NCBI RefSeq assembly: GCF_021353265.1
Contig: NZ_JAJTWU010000001.1
Span: 620,001 to 684,000, forward strand
Source of the DNA: Pelomonas cellulosilytica
Lineage (GTDB): Bacteria > Pseudomonadota > Gammaproteobacteria > Burkholderiales > Burkholderiaceae_C
Direction: 5' to 3'
DNA: 64,000 nucleotides
Shown: one piece after another, positions 1 to 8,113 of the stretch
How positions within the stretch are numbered: the stretch's first letter is position 1
Layout of the letters: every line of letters starts with the position of its first letter
The notes under the pieces: generated by a model
Database searches by the model: none
Seen by the model: the letters and a program-made list of their open reading frames with translations, nothing else
What the model was told of the DNA's origin: nothing
Position numbers and translations under genes: made by a program

Positions 1-470
1 CGGTCACGTCGTTCGGCCTGTTCGTGCAGCTCGATGCGCTCTACGTCGAAGGCCTTGTGCACATCACCGAACTGGGCGGCGAGTACTACCGCTTCGACGA
101 GGTGCGGCAGGAGCTGCGCGGCGAGCGCACCGGCATCCGCTACGCGACCGGCGCCCGTGTGCAGGTGCAGGTCAGCCGCGTGGACCTGGATGGTCGGCGT
201 ATCGACTTCCGGCTCGTGCGCGACGCGGACGAAACGCGGCCCGCGCCGCGCGGTGCGCCAGCCAAGGCTACCGGCAAGTCGCCGGCCAAGAAGCGTGCGC
301 CTCGCACGGCCGTCGAGAAGCTCGATGAAGTGCGCCAGACGGACCGCGACGTGAAGCAGAGCCGCAAGGCGGCCGTCGCAAGCCTGCACCCCGTCAAGGC
401 CGCGCAACAGGCGGCCAAGCGGGCGGCAAAGAAGTCGTCAACGAAGTCTGCCCCGCGCAAGCGCCGCTGA
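1..470 (+). CDS. rnr: Ribonuclease R, C-terminal end (partial)
   Basis: This is the 3' end of a gene that begins before the window; the frame is open from base 3 to a TGA at 468-470. The first ~65 residues read as an S1 RNA-binding domain of the RNase R type (SFGLFVQLDALYVEGLVHI, then GGEYYRFDE). The remaining ~80 residues form a basic Lys/Ala/Arg-rich tail ending in RKRR, as is usual for RNase R. The enzyme is a processive 3'-5' exoribonuclease that degrades structured RNA; the catalytic RNB domain lies outside the window. An internal GTG at 24 could look like a start but falls inside the S1 domain. Confidence 0.88.
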   Translation, partial: VTSFGLFVQLDALYVEGLVHITELGGEYYRFDEVRQELRGERTGIRYATGARVQVQVSRVDLDGRRIDFRLVRDADETRPAPRGAPAKATGKSPAKKRAPRTAVEKLDEVRQTDRDVKQSRKAAVASLHPVKAAQQAAKRAAKKSSTKSAPRKRR

Positions 471-480
471 GCGGCGCTGT

Positions 481-1830
481 TCAGGGCGCGGCGAGGCGCT
501 CGACGAGGTCGCCCGCGCGCAGCACGCCGGGCACCTCGCCGGCGCGACCGTGTGCATCCACGCCAGCGCAGGCGACTGCATGTGCCGCGGCGTCGGGTTG
601 CTGTGCCCACAGCCCCCCCAGCCAGCCGGCCAGCACGTCGCCGCTGCCTGCGGTGGCGAGCGCCGCGCTGCCGCTCGCGCAGACGGCCGGCCGAGCGCCG
701 GGTGATGCAACGACGCTGCCCGAGCCCTTCAGCGCGACGGTGGCGTTCAGCCGGGTCGCCAGCGCTTGCGCTGCCGCGAGGCGGTCGGCCTGCACATGGG
801 CCACGTCGACGGCCAGCAGCCGGGCTGCTTCGAGCGGATGCGGTGTCAGCAACGTGGACCCGGTTCGACGCGAGCGGAGCGCGTCCTGCATGACCGCATC
901 AGCAGCGATGGCGTTCAGCGCGTCCGCATCGAGCACTAGTCGCGGCAGTTGTCGAATCAGGGCCGAGAGGTGTTGTGCGATGCGGGTGCCCGCGCCGCAG
1001 CCCACGACGCCGACCGCCTGCGGTACGTCGTCGAGCCGGCCACGCATCAGCTCCGGTCGTGTCGTGTCGGCTGCCTCGTTCGGCGACTGATCCAGCAAAT
1101 CGACGTAGACGCGGCCGGCGCCGCAGGCCAGCGCAGCCCGGGCGGCCAGGCGGGCTGCGCCCTGCATGCCGGGTGCGCCGCCGATGACCAGCACCTTCCC
1201 GTGGCTGCCCTTGTGGCTGGTCGCGCCGCGCTCGGGGCGCCCGGCAGGCCCGAGCAGGTCGGCCGTGGCGGGCTCGTCGGGGGTGATGCCCAGGTCGTCG
1301 AACCAGATGCGCCCGCTGTAGGCGCGGCCTTCGCCGGTGAACAGGCCCGGTTTCAGCGTCAGCAGCGTCAGCGTGTGGTCGGCGCGAACGGCGAGGCGGC
1401 CTGCGGGTTGTCCGGTGTCGGCGAGCAGGCCGCTGGGCAGGTCCACCGCGAGGATGGGTGCGCCACACGCCTGCAGAGCCGTGATCGTGGCGAGCAGCGC
1501 GTCCGACGGCGCGCGGTTCAAGCCGAGGCCCAGCAGCGCGTCGACCACGAGGGCAGGGCGGTGTGGTGCCGTCAGGCCCACGTGCACCGGCACGCCGGCT
1601 TCCGCGAGCCGCCGGGCGGCAACATGGCCGTCGCCGCCATTGTTGCCCGGCCCGCAGGCCAGCCACACGGGCCCGTCGCCGCGCCGCAGCGCCAGCGCCA
1701 GCTTGGCCACCGCAAGGCCGGCGCGTTCCATCAGATCGGGGGCGTGGGTGAGTGCGCGGGTCTCGATGCGCCGGCTGGCGGCAACGTCGTGCAGCGGCAG
1801 CGTTGAGCGGGTGGGCAGCAGGTCGTGCAT
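481..1830 (-). CDS. nnr: Bifunctional NAD(P)H-hydrate epimerase / ADP-dependent dehydratase
   Basis: The 449-residue product joins two domains. The N-terminal YjeF/NnrE epimerase half carries ACGPGNNGGDGHVAARRLAE (about residues 58-77), and the C-terminal NnrD ribokinase-like half carries KGSHGKVLVIGGAPGMQGAA, LTPHPLEAARLL and the nucleotide/catalytic segment TAGSGDVLAGWLGG. The enzyme repairs hydrated NADH and NADPH: the epimerase interconverts R and S hydrates and the dehydratase regenerates the cofactor using ADP. Length matches the fused family (about 500 in E. coli), slightly short. It lies 10 bases downstream of the DadA-like gene on the same strand, so the two are probably co-transcribed. 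Confidence 0.9.
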   Translation of the reverse strand: MHDLLPTRSTLPLHDVAASRRIETRALTHAPDLMERAGLAVAKLALALRRGDGPVWLACGPGNNGGDGHVAARRLAEAGVPVHVGLTAPHRPALVVDALLGLGLNRAPSDALLATITALQACGAPILAVDLPSGLLADTGQPAGRLAVRADHTLTLLTLKPGLFTGEGRAYSGRIWFDDLGITPDEPATADLLGPAGRPERGATSHKGSHGKVLVIGGAPGMQGAARLAARAALACGAGRVYVDLLDQSPNEAADTTRPELMRGRLDDVPQAVGVVGCGAGTRIAQHLSALIRQLPRLVLDADALNAIAADAVMQDALRSRRTGSTLLTPHPLEAARLLAVDVAHVQADRLAAAQALATRLNATVALKGSGSVVASPGARPAVCASGSAALATAGSGDVLAGWLGGLWAQQPDAAAHAVACAGVDAHGRAGEVPGVLRAGDLVERLAAP

Positions 1831-1840
1831 GCCCTCGAGC

Positions 1841-3091
1841 TTAGGCCAGACGCTGTGGGCCGAGGGCGGTGATGTCCAGTGCCGGTGTCTCCCCGGCGAT
1901 CAGCTGGGCCAGCACCTGGGCGGCGCCGCAGGCTGCGCCCCAGCCCTGGCCGCCGGGCGACAGGTTCAGCCACAGCCCCGGCTGCCCGCCGTGGCCCAGC
2001 AGCGGCAGGCCGTCGGCAGTGACCGCACGCCGGCTCTTGCCCTGCTGTACCTGCTGGTGCAGCACCGAGCCCGGGAACCAGTGCTGCAGGCCGCGGTGCA
2101 GGTTCTCGAAGTCGGGTTGGTGCTTCTCGCGGGCGCCGGTGATGGCCAGGCCGCCTGTGATGCGCACGCGCTGACCGGTCCGGGCGATCGCAAGCCCGCG
2201 GGCCGGGTCCAGCCAGCCGGCCCGTGGGCCGAGGTCCGGATAGGCCTCGAGCAGGCGCAGCGGCGCCGTCACCGACGCTTCGTGTTGCGCCGCCAGCGGC
2301 AGGCGCTGGCCGAGCAGCGTAGCGGCGCCAATGCCGTTGCACAGCACGATGGCGTCGAAGCGTTCATCCCGCGGGCCCGGCGGTGGTGCCGCGGCGCCGG
2401 CTGCTTCGGGGTCGAGGAAGCGGGTCGTCGGTGGTTCCGCCGGAGGCATGTATTCGTGGCGCAGCGTCCAGGCGTTGCCATGCGCCGCCACGCCCTTGGC
2501 GACCGTGTGGAACTGGAACCTTACGCCCAGGCGCTGCGCCCGGTTCCGCAGCTGCTGCGCGAACAGGCGCGCATTGCCGGTGCCGCCTTGCACCGCCAGG
2601 GCACCGGCCAGCGCGGCCTCGGCATTCAGGCCGGGCTCGCGGCGTCGGGCTTGGTCGGCATCCAGCAGGGCGACCGCCAAACCCAGCGATTTCCAGTCTT
2701 CCAGCCGCGCTTCGGCCGCGGCCAGACGCTTGGCGTCACTGAGCGCGATCAGCAGTCCGTCGGTCGACTCGTCGTCCACGCCGAGGCCTTGCCTCAGCGC
2801 GGCCGTGCGTTCCAGGCCCAGCTGACTCAGCGCCACGAGCGCCGGAACTGCGGCCGTGGCCCGGCGGCTGGCCCGCCAGCGGCGCCAGCGCCAGGCCAGC
2901 GGCGCTGGCGTGGCGGCTTCAGTGAGATGAGGCACGAAGGGAGCGAGCATCGCGCTGCTGGCGAAGCTCGCCTGCCCGGCAATGCTGCCGCCGCGCTCGA
3001 AGACCTGCACCCGGCAGCCGATCGTGGCCAGTTCGTAGGCGGTCGTCACGCCGGCAAGGCCGGCGCCGATCACCGCGACGCTGCGGCTCAC
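1841..3091 (-). CDS. FAD-dependent amino-acid/amine dehydrogenase (DadA-like)
   Basis: The 416-residue protein opens with a Rossmann FAD-binding motif, VAVIGAGLAGVTTAYELA, followed by the DAO-family segment FERGGSIAGQASFASSAML and, near the C-terminus, LWLNLSPGGQGWGAACGAAQ. This architecture is that of the D-amino-acid dehydrogenase small subunit (DadA) and related glycine/sarcosine oxidases, which oxidise an amine to an imine with transfer to FAD. Substrate cannot be read from sequence. The usual DadA phrase STxNAG is replaced by SFASSAM, so I do not assign dadA. It is the first gene of a minus-strand pair with nnr and is divergent from rpsB. Confidence 0.72.
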   Translation of the reverse strand: MSRSVAVIGAGLAGVTTAYELATIGCRVQVFERGGSIAGQASFASSAMLAPFVPHLTEAATPAPLAWRWRRWRASRRATAAVPALVALSQLGLERTAALRQGLGVDDESTDGLLIALSDAKRLAAAEARLEDWKSLGLAVALLDADQARRREPGLNAEAALAGALAVQGGTGNARLFAQQLRNRAQRLGVRFQFHTVAKGVAAHGNAWTLRHEYMPPAEPPTTRFLDPEAAGAAAPPPGPRDERFDAIVLCNGIGAATLLGQRLPLAAQHEASVTAPLRLLEAYPDLGPRAGWLDPARGLAIARTGQRVRITGGLAITGAREKHQPDFENLHRGLQHWFPGSVLHQQVQQGKSRRAVTADGLPLLGHGGQPGLWLNLSPGGQGWGAACGAAQVLAQLIAGETPALDITALGPQRLA

Positions 3092-3173
3092 CGGCCCACC
3101 TGCCGGACGGTCTCAAACAGGAAGTCGGCGGCCGCGGGTGCGCGGCGTCGGCTGGGGTGGGCCATGGGTTGTG

Positions 3174-3389
3174 TATACTCTGCGGGTTTTGCCGGAGGCC
3201 GGTCGCTTGTGACGGGCTTGAAGGCAGAACGGTTGTGAGGAGTGGGGCCGCGTCGCGGCGCCGCACGTTGCAACCAAATCGCAAACCGGCCACACAAAGG
3301 TGTTGCGGCTTGCGGCCTCATGGAACGGCTGTTCCAGGGCTGCAACGCAATTCTGGCCGGATTTTAGACCCAACCTTCGGAGAAGACCC
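3174..3389 (+). promoter_or_regulatory. Probable rpsB promoter and 5' leader
   Basis: The 298 bases between the divergent DadA-like gene and rpsB contain no convincing gene. A TATACT hexamer at 3174-3179 is a good -10 element without a clear -35 partner. If used, it gives rpsB a leader of about 200 nt. Ribosomal protein S2 operons are commonly controlled through structured leaders, so a long leader here is plausible, but I have not derived a specific fold. Confidence 0.35.
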
Positions 3390-4136
3390 ATGTCTGTCAC
3401 GATGCGCGAGATGCTGGAAGCCGGCGTCCATTTCGGCCACCAAACCCGCTTCTGGAATCCCAAGATGGCCCCGTATATCTACGGCCATCGCAACAAGATC
3501 CACATCATCAACCTCGAGAAGACGCTGCCCGCGTTTAACGAGGCCACGAAGTTCATCCGCCAGCTGGCGGCCAAGCGCGGCACGATCCTGATGATCGGCA
3601 CGAAGCGCCAGGCCCGCGAGGTCATCGCCTCGGAAGCCCAGCGCGCCGGCATGCCCTACGTCGATTCCCGCTGGCTCGGCGGCATGCTGACGAACTTCAA
3701 GACCGTCAAGGGTTCGCTGAAGAACCTGAAGGACATGCAGGCCCAGGTCGAGGCTGGCACCCAGCCCGCGATCAAGAAGGAAGCCCTGCTGTTCCAGCGC
3801 GAGATCGCCAAGCTCGAGAAGAACATCGGCGGCATCCAGGACATGACCGCGCTGCCTGACGCGCTGTTCGTCATCGACGTTGGCTATCACAAGATCGCCG
3901 TCGCCGAAGCCAAGAAGCTGGGCATTCCCGTCATCGGCGTGGTCGACACGAACCACTCGCCCATCGGCATCGACTACGTCATTCCCGGCAACGACGACTC
4001 GGCAAAGGCCGTGGCGCTGTACGCCCGCGCTGTCGCTGATGCCGTGCTGGAAGGCAAGGCCAACGCCACGAACGAAGTGCTGGCTGCGGTGGCTCCCGCC
4101 GGCGACGAGTTCGTCGAGGTTTCCGAAGAGGCGTAA
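3390..4136 (+). CDS. rpsB: 30S ribosomal protein S2
   Basis: The 248-residue product begins [20 protein letters not shown], the S2 signature, and contains [16 protein letters not shown] and [20 protein letters not shown] typical of the family. The ATG at 3390 is preceded by GGAGAAG about 7 bases upstream; an open frame extends further 5' but the extension has no family similarity. S2 binds the platform of the 30S subunit near the exit of the mRNA Shine-Dalgarno helix. It is the first gene of the rpsB-tsf-pyrH-frr block. Length agrees with the family (241 in E. coli). Confidence 0.98.
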   Translation: MSVTMREMLEAGVHFGHQTRFWNPKMAPYIYGHRNKIHIINLEKTLPAFNEATKFIRQLAAKRGTILMIGTKRQAREVIASEAQRAGMPYVDSRWLGGMLTNFKTVKGSLKNLKDMQAQVEAGTQPAIKKEALLFQREIAKLEKNIGGIQDMTALPDALFVIDVGYHKIAVAEAKKLGIPVIGVVDTNHSPIGIDYVIPGNDDSAKAVALYARAVADAVLEGKANATNEVLAAVAPAGDEFVEVSEEA

Positions 4137-4157
4137 GCCCTTTCGACCCTGCATCTG

Positions 4158-4180
4158 AAAGGGGCCGCGAGGCCCCTTTT
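4158..4180 (+). terminator. Hairpin with T-run between rpsB and tsf
   Basis: The sequence AAAGGGGCC-GCGA-GGCCCCTTT forms a 9-bp GC-rich stem with a GCGA loop followed by T. It resembles a weak intrinsic terminator and probably attenuates transcription between rpsB and tsf rather than ending it, because tsf follows after 24 bases without an obvious new promoter. Confidence 0.6.
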
Positions 4181-4204
4181 GCCAACCGAAATCTGGAGAG
4201 AACA

Positions 4205-5098
4205 ATGGCTGCAATCACTGCAAGCATGGTGGGCGAACTGCGCGCCCGCACCGACGCCCCGATGATGGAGTGCAAGAAGGCGCTGACCGAGGCTGACGGC
4301 GACCTGGGCCGCGCGGAAGAGATCCTGCGCGTCAAGCTGGGCAACAAGGCCGGCAAGGCCGCCTCGCGCATCACGGCCGAAGGCGTTGTGTCGTCCGCCG
4401 TCGTGGGTGGCAACGGTGCGCTGATCGAAGTCAACTGCGAGACCGACTTCGTCTCCAAGAACGACGCCTTCCTGGCCTTCGTCAGCGCGCTGGCCGGCCT
4501 GGTGGCCGAGCACAACCCGGCCGACGTGGCCGCGCTGTCCGCACTGCCGCTGTCGCAGGAAGGCTTCGGCCCGACGGTGGAAGACGTGCGCAAGGGCCTG
4601 ATCGGCAAGATCGGCGAGAACATGACGATCCGCCGCTTCCAGCGCTACGCTGGCAGCAAGCTGGCCACCTACCTGCACGGCACCCGCATTGGCGTGGTCG
4701 TCGAGTTCGAAGGTGATGACGTCGCTGCCAAGGACGTCGCCATGCACATTGCCGCTATGAAGCCGGCCGCGCTGTCCAGCGCCGACGTGCCGGCCGAGCT
4801 GGTCGAGAAGGAGCGCAAGATCGCCACCGAGAAGGCGGCCGAATCCGGCAAGCCGGCCGACATCGTCGCCAAGATGGTGGAAGGCTCGGTGCAGAAGTTC
4901 CTGAAGGAAGTCTCGCTGCTGGACCAGGTCTTCGTGAAGGCTGCCGACGGCAAGCAGACCGTGGGCGCCCACCTGAAGGCCGCCAACACGACGGTCAAGG
5001 GCTTCACGCTCTATGTCGTCGGTGAAGGGATCGAGAAGAAGGTCGACGACTTTGCCGCTGAGGTGGCCGCCCAGGTGGCGGCTGCAAAAGGTCAGTAA
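4205..5098 (+). CDS. tsf: Translation elongation factor Ts
   Basis: The 297-residue product starts [20 protein letters not shown] and contains the EF-Ts signatures [14 protein letters not shown] and [17 protein letters not shown]-Ts is the nucleotide exchange factor that recycles EF-Tu-GDP. The ATG at 4205 has GGAGAG a few bases upstream. It follows rpsB in the standard bacterial order, with an attenuator-like hairpin between them. Length matches the proteobacterial family (283 in E. coli, about 290-305 in Burkholderiales). Confidence 0.98.
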   Translation: MAAITASMVGELRARTDAPMMECKKALTEADGDLGRAEEILRVKLGNKAGKAASRITAEGVVSSAVVGGNGALIEVNCETDFVSKNDAFLAFVSALAGLVAEHNPADVAALSALPLSQEGFGPTVEDVRKGLIGKIGENMTIRRFQRYAGSKLATYLHGTRIGVVVEFEGDDVAAKDVAMHIAAMKPAALSSADVPAELVEKERKIATEKAAESGKPADIVAKMVEGSVQKFLKEVSLLDQVFVKAADGKQTVGAHLKAANTTVKGFTLYVVGEGIEKKVDDFAAEVAAQVAAAKGQ

Positions 5099-5115
5099 AG
5101 ACCGTTGCAAACCAG

Positions 5116-5138
5116 AAGGGCGCCAAGTTGGCGCCCTT
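5116..5138 (+). terminator. Perfect 11-bp inverted repeat between tsf and pyrH
   Basis: AAGGGCGCCAA (5116-5126) and TTGGCGCCCTT (5128-5138) are exact reverse complements around one base; the folded form is a 9-bp stem with an AAGTT loop, ending in a short T-run. It lies 18 bases after the tsf stop and 43 bases before pyrH and is best read as an attenuator or weak terminator. Confidence 0.6.
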
Positions 5139-5181
5139 TAAACTTCCGGCCCAACATCGGCCCCCGAATTCTGAGGACACC

Positions 5182-5892
5182 ATGCCCGCGTACAAACGCA
5201 TCCTGCTCAAACTCTCCGGTGAAGCCCTGATGGGCGACGACGCTTACGGCATCAACCGCGCCACCATCGTGCGTATGGTGCAGGAGGTCCGTGAGGTGAC
5301 GCAGATGGGCGTGGAGGTCGCGGTCGTCATCGGCGGCGGCAACATCTTCCGCGGCGTGGCCGGCGGCTCCGTCGGCATGGACCGCGCGACCGCCGACTAC
5401 ATGGGCATGCTGGCCACGGTGATGAACTCGTTGGCCCTGGCCGACACGATGCGCCAGGAGGGCATGACGGCACGCGTGATGTCCGCCATCGCCATCGAGC
5501 AGGTGGTCGAGCCCTATGTGCGTCCCAAGGCACTGCAGTACCTGGAAGAGGGCAAGGTCGTCGTCTTCGCAGCCGGCACCGGCAACCCGTTCTTCACGAC
5601 CGACACGGCCGCTGCGCTGCGCGGTGCCGAGATCGGCGCCGAGATCGTGCTGAAGGCCACCAAGGTGGACGGCGTCTACACGGCCGACCCCAAGAAGAAC
5701 CCCGACGCGACGCGCTACCAGAGCATCAGCTTCGACGAGGCCATCTCCAAGAACCTCCAGGTGATGGATGGTGCCGCGTTCGCGCTGTGCCGCGACCAGA
5801 AGCTGCCGATCAAGGTCTTCAGCATCTTCAAGTCCGGCGCGCTGAAGCGCGTCGTGCAGGGCGAGGACGAGGGCACGCTGGTCCACGTCTGA
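5182..5892 (+). CDS. pyrH: Uridylate kinase (UMP kinase)
   Basis: The 236-residue product begins [20 protein letters not shown], the amino-acid-kinase family start of PyrH, and continues with [13 protein letters not shown] and [20 protein letters not shown]. It phosphorylates UMP to UDP with ATP in pyrimidine synthesis and is usually hexameric and activated by GTP. The ATG at 5182 follows TGAGGACACC, giving a GAGG ribosome site; a 54-base longer open frame upstream overlaps the tsf-pyrH hairpin and is rejected. Length equals that of homologues (241 in E. coli). Confidence 0.97.
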   Translation: MPAYKRILLKLSGEALMGDDAYGINRATIVRMVQEVREVTQMGVEVAVVIGGGNIFRGVAGGSVGMDRATADYMGMLATVMNSLALADTMRQEGMTARVMSAIAIEQVVEPYVRPKALQYLEEGKVVVFAAGTGNPFFTTDTAAALRGAEIGAEIVLKATKVDGVYTADPKKNPDATRYQSISFDEAISKNLQVMDGAAFALCRDQKLPIKVFSIFKSGALKRVVQGEDEGTLVHV

Positions 5893-5912
5893 CAGTCAGT
5901 CAAAGTCAGTTG

Positions 5913-5951
5913 GGGACAGAGCCACTCGCTGACGCTCGGGCGCTCTGTCCC
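5913..5951. repeat. 10-bp-stem inverted repeat before frr
   Basis: GGGACAGAGC (5913-5922) and GCTCTGTCCC (5942-5951) are exact complements around a 19-base loop. The hairpin ends just before the AAGGAA ribosome site of frr. It has no T-run, so it is not a clear terminator. It could be a dispersed palindromic repeat or a translation-level element; no second copy is present in this window. Confidence 0.6.
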
Positions 5952-5965
5952 GCAAGGAAATCGAA

Positions 5966-6526
5966 ATGAGCACTGCCGACATCAAGAAGAATGCTGAAAG
6001 CCGGATGGCCAAGTCCGTCGAGGCGCTGAAGAACGAGCTGCACAAGATCCGTACCGGCCGCGCCCATCCGGGCATCCTGGACCAAGTGCATGTCGACTAC
6101 TACGGTTCCATGGTGCCCATCAGCCAGGTGGCCAACGTCAGCCTGCTGGATGCGCGCACCATCTCCGTCCAGCCCTGGGAAAAGGGCATGGGCGCCAAGA
6201 TCGAGAAGGCCATCCGCGAGAGCGACCTGGGCCTGAACCCGTCGTCGCAGGGCGACCTGATCCGCGTGCCGATGCCGCCGCTGACGGAAGAGCGGCGCAA
6301 GGAACTGACCAAGGTCGTGCGCAACGTCGGCGAGGACGCCAAAGTGGCCGTGCGCAACCTGCGCCGTGATGCCAACGAGCAGGCCAAGAAGCTGCTGAAG
6401 GACAAGGAGATCGGCGAGGACGACGAGCGCCGGAGCCTTGACGAGGTGCAGAAGCTCACCGACCGCGTCATCGCCGAGATCGACAAGCTCGTCTCGGCCA
6501 AGGAAACCGAGATCCTCGCGGTTTGA
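5966..6526 (+). CDS. frr: Ribosome recycling factor
   Basis: The 186-residue product starts [20 protein letters not shown] and contains [18 protein letters not shown] and the C-terminal [20 protein letters not shown] typical of RRF. With EF-G it splits post-termination ribosomes. Length (185 in E. coli) and place directly after pyrH match the conserved order. The ATG at 5966 is preceded by AAGGAA. Its TGA overlaps the likely uppS start. Confidence 0.98.
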   Translation: MSTADIKKNAESRMAKSVEALKNELHKIRTGRAHPGILDQVHVDYYGSMVPISQVANVSLLDARTISVQPWEKGMGAKIEKAIRESDLGLNPSSQGDLIRVPMPPLTEERRKELTKVVRNVGEDAKVAVRNLRRDANEQAKKLLKDKEIGEDDERRSLDEVQKLTDRVIAEIDKLVSAKETEILAV

Positions 6527-7257
6527 GCGCGGTCCCCATCGTGGCGCAAGACCGCCTGGTGCCGCCGCGCCATGTCGCCATCGTCATGGACGGCAACGGT
6601 CGCTGGGCCAAGAAGCGTTTCCTGCCGCGCTTCTTCGGCCACAAGGCGGGCGTGGACGCTCTCGTCAAGATCGTCCAGGCCTGCATCGACCGCGGCATCG
6701 AGCACCTGACGGTCTTTGCCTTCTCCAGCGAGAACTGGAAGCGTCCGAGCGATGAGGTGTCTGGCCTGATGGGCCTGGTGCTAGCGGCGGTGAGCCGCTA
6801 CCTCGCGAAGATGGGCGCCATGGGCGTGCGCATCCGCATCGTCGGGGACCGTGACGCGGTCTCCGACAAGCTGCGCGCGGCGTGGAACGAGGCCGAGTCC
6901 AGCACCGCCCATAACAGCAAGCTGACGCTCAACGTCGCCTTCAACTACGGTGGCCGCTGGGACATCGTGCAGGCGACCCGCAAGGCCATCGCCGCCGGCG
7001 TACCGGCCGAGGAACTGACCGAGGCCAAACTGTCCGAGTTCATGGCCATGGCCCATGCGCCCGACCCTGACCTCTTCATCCGCACGGGCGGCGAGGTGCG
7101 CATCAGCAATTTCCTGCTCTGGCAGGTGGCCTACACCGAGTTCTTCTTCTCGGACTGCCTCTGGCCCGAGTTCGACGAGCACGAGCTGGACGCAGCGATT
7201 GCCGCCTTCCACGAGCGCGACCGCCGTTTTGGCGGCGTCAAGGAAACGACCGCCTGA
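6523..7257 (+). CDS. uppS: Undecaprenyl diphosphate synthase (isoprenyl transferase)
   Basis: The product carries the cis-prenyltransferase signature [15 protein letters not shown] with the catalytic Asp, [11 protein letters not shown], and the closing [20 protein letters not shown]. It condenses isopentenyl diphosphate onto farnesyl diphosphate to give the C55 carrier for peptidoglycan and LPS. The start is uncertain: a TTG at 6523 overlaps the frr stop (244 residues), and a GTG at 6541 gives [15 protein letters not shown] (238 residues); neither has a strong ribosome site. It lies immediately before cdsA in the usual order. Confidence 0.95.
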   Translation: MSAVPIVAQDRLVPPRHVAIVMDGNGRWAKKRFLPRFFGHKAGVDALVKIVQACIDRGIEHLTVFAFSSENWKRPSDEVSGLMGLVLAAVSRYLAKMGAMGVRIRIVGDRDAVSDKLRAAWNEAESSTAHNSKLTLNVAFNYGGRWDIVQATRKAIAAGVPAEELTEAKLSEFMAMAHAPDPDLFIRTGGEVRISNFLLWQVAYTEFFFSDCLWPEFDEHELDAAIAAFHERDRRFGGVKETTA

Positions 7258-7276
7258 CGCGGCAAAAGGGGCCCTC

Positions 7277-8113
7277 ATGCTCAAGACCCGCGTCATCACC
7301 GCCGTCGTGCTGCTGGCCGTCCTGCTGCCGGTGCTGTTCCAGGCCTCGCCCTGGCCGTTTGCCTGGGTCACCGTGCTGATGATGGGCGCGGCCGGCTGGG
7401 AATGGTCCCGGCTCAACGGCCTGCCGGGCACCGGCGCGATCGCAGCCGGCGTCGCGCTGGCGCTGGCCTGTGTCTGGACGCTCGTGCTCGGCGGCCTCCA
7501 TGCGCCACCCGCCGCCCTATGGTGGCTGGCCACGGGCGTCTGGGTGCTGGGTGGTGCATATGCGCTGAAGGTCGGTCCCGCCGGGTGGCCGCAGCTGGCC
7601 CGTGGCGGGCGCCTCGCGCTCGGCGCGCTGTTGCTTTGGGGCGCGTGGCTGGCCATCGTGCAGGCCAAGGTCCACGGCATCAACTTCATCCTGTCGGTGT
7701 TCTGCCTCGTCTGGATGGCCGACATCGCCGCCTACTTCGGGGGCCGTGCGTTCGGCCGACGCAAGCTCGCACCGGCCATCAGCCCCGGCAAGAGCTGGGA
7801 AGGCGTGTGGAGCGGCCAGCTCGGCGTGCTGCTGCTGGGCTTCTTATGGGTGCACGTGATCGACGTGAGCTTCGGCGTGGACTCGCCCAGCGTCTTCACG
7901 CTGCTGGTGCAGCGTCATGGCATCGTCTCTCTGCTGGCGGTCGTGTTCCTGGCGGCGATGAGCGTCGTCGGCGATCTGTTCGAATCCCTGGTCAAGCGGG
8001 CCGTCGGTGCCAAGGACAGCAGTCACCTGCTGCCTGGCCATGGCGGCGTGCTGGACCGCATCGACGCGCTGCTGCCGGTGTTCCCGCTGGCGCTGGCGCT
8101 GATCTCGCTATGA
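7277..8113 (+). CDS. cdsA: Phosphatidate cytidylyltransferase
   Basis: The 278-residue membrane protein starts MLKTRVITAVVLLAVLLPVL with AAAAGGGG as ribosome site. It has about seven or eight hydrophobic segments and the CdsA C-terminal signature SVVGDLFESLVKRAVGAKDS followed by LLPGHGGVLDRIDALL. It makes CDP-diacylglycerol from phosphatidic acid and CTP, the branch-point intermediate of phospholipid synthesis, in the inner membrane. It follows uppS by 19 bases and its TGA overlaps the first possible ATG of dxr. Confidence 0.96.
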   Translation: MLKTRVITAVVLLAVLLPVLFQASPWPFAWVTVLMMGAAGWEWSRLNGLPGTGAIAAGVALALACVWTLVLGGLHAPPAALWWLATGVWVLGGAYALKVGPAGWPQLARGGRLALGALLLWGAWLAIVQAKVHGINFILSVFCLVWMADIAAYFGGRAFGRRKLAPAISPGKSWEGVWSGQLGVLLLGFLWVHVIDVSFGVDSPSVFTLLVQRHGIVSLLAVVFLAAMSVVGDLFESLVKRAVGAKDSSHLLPGHGGVLDRIDALLPVFPLALALISL

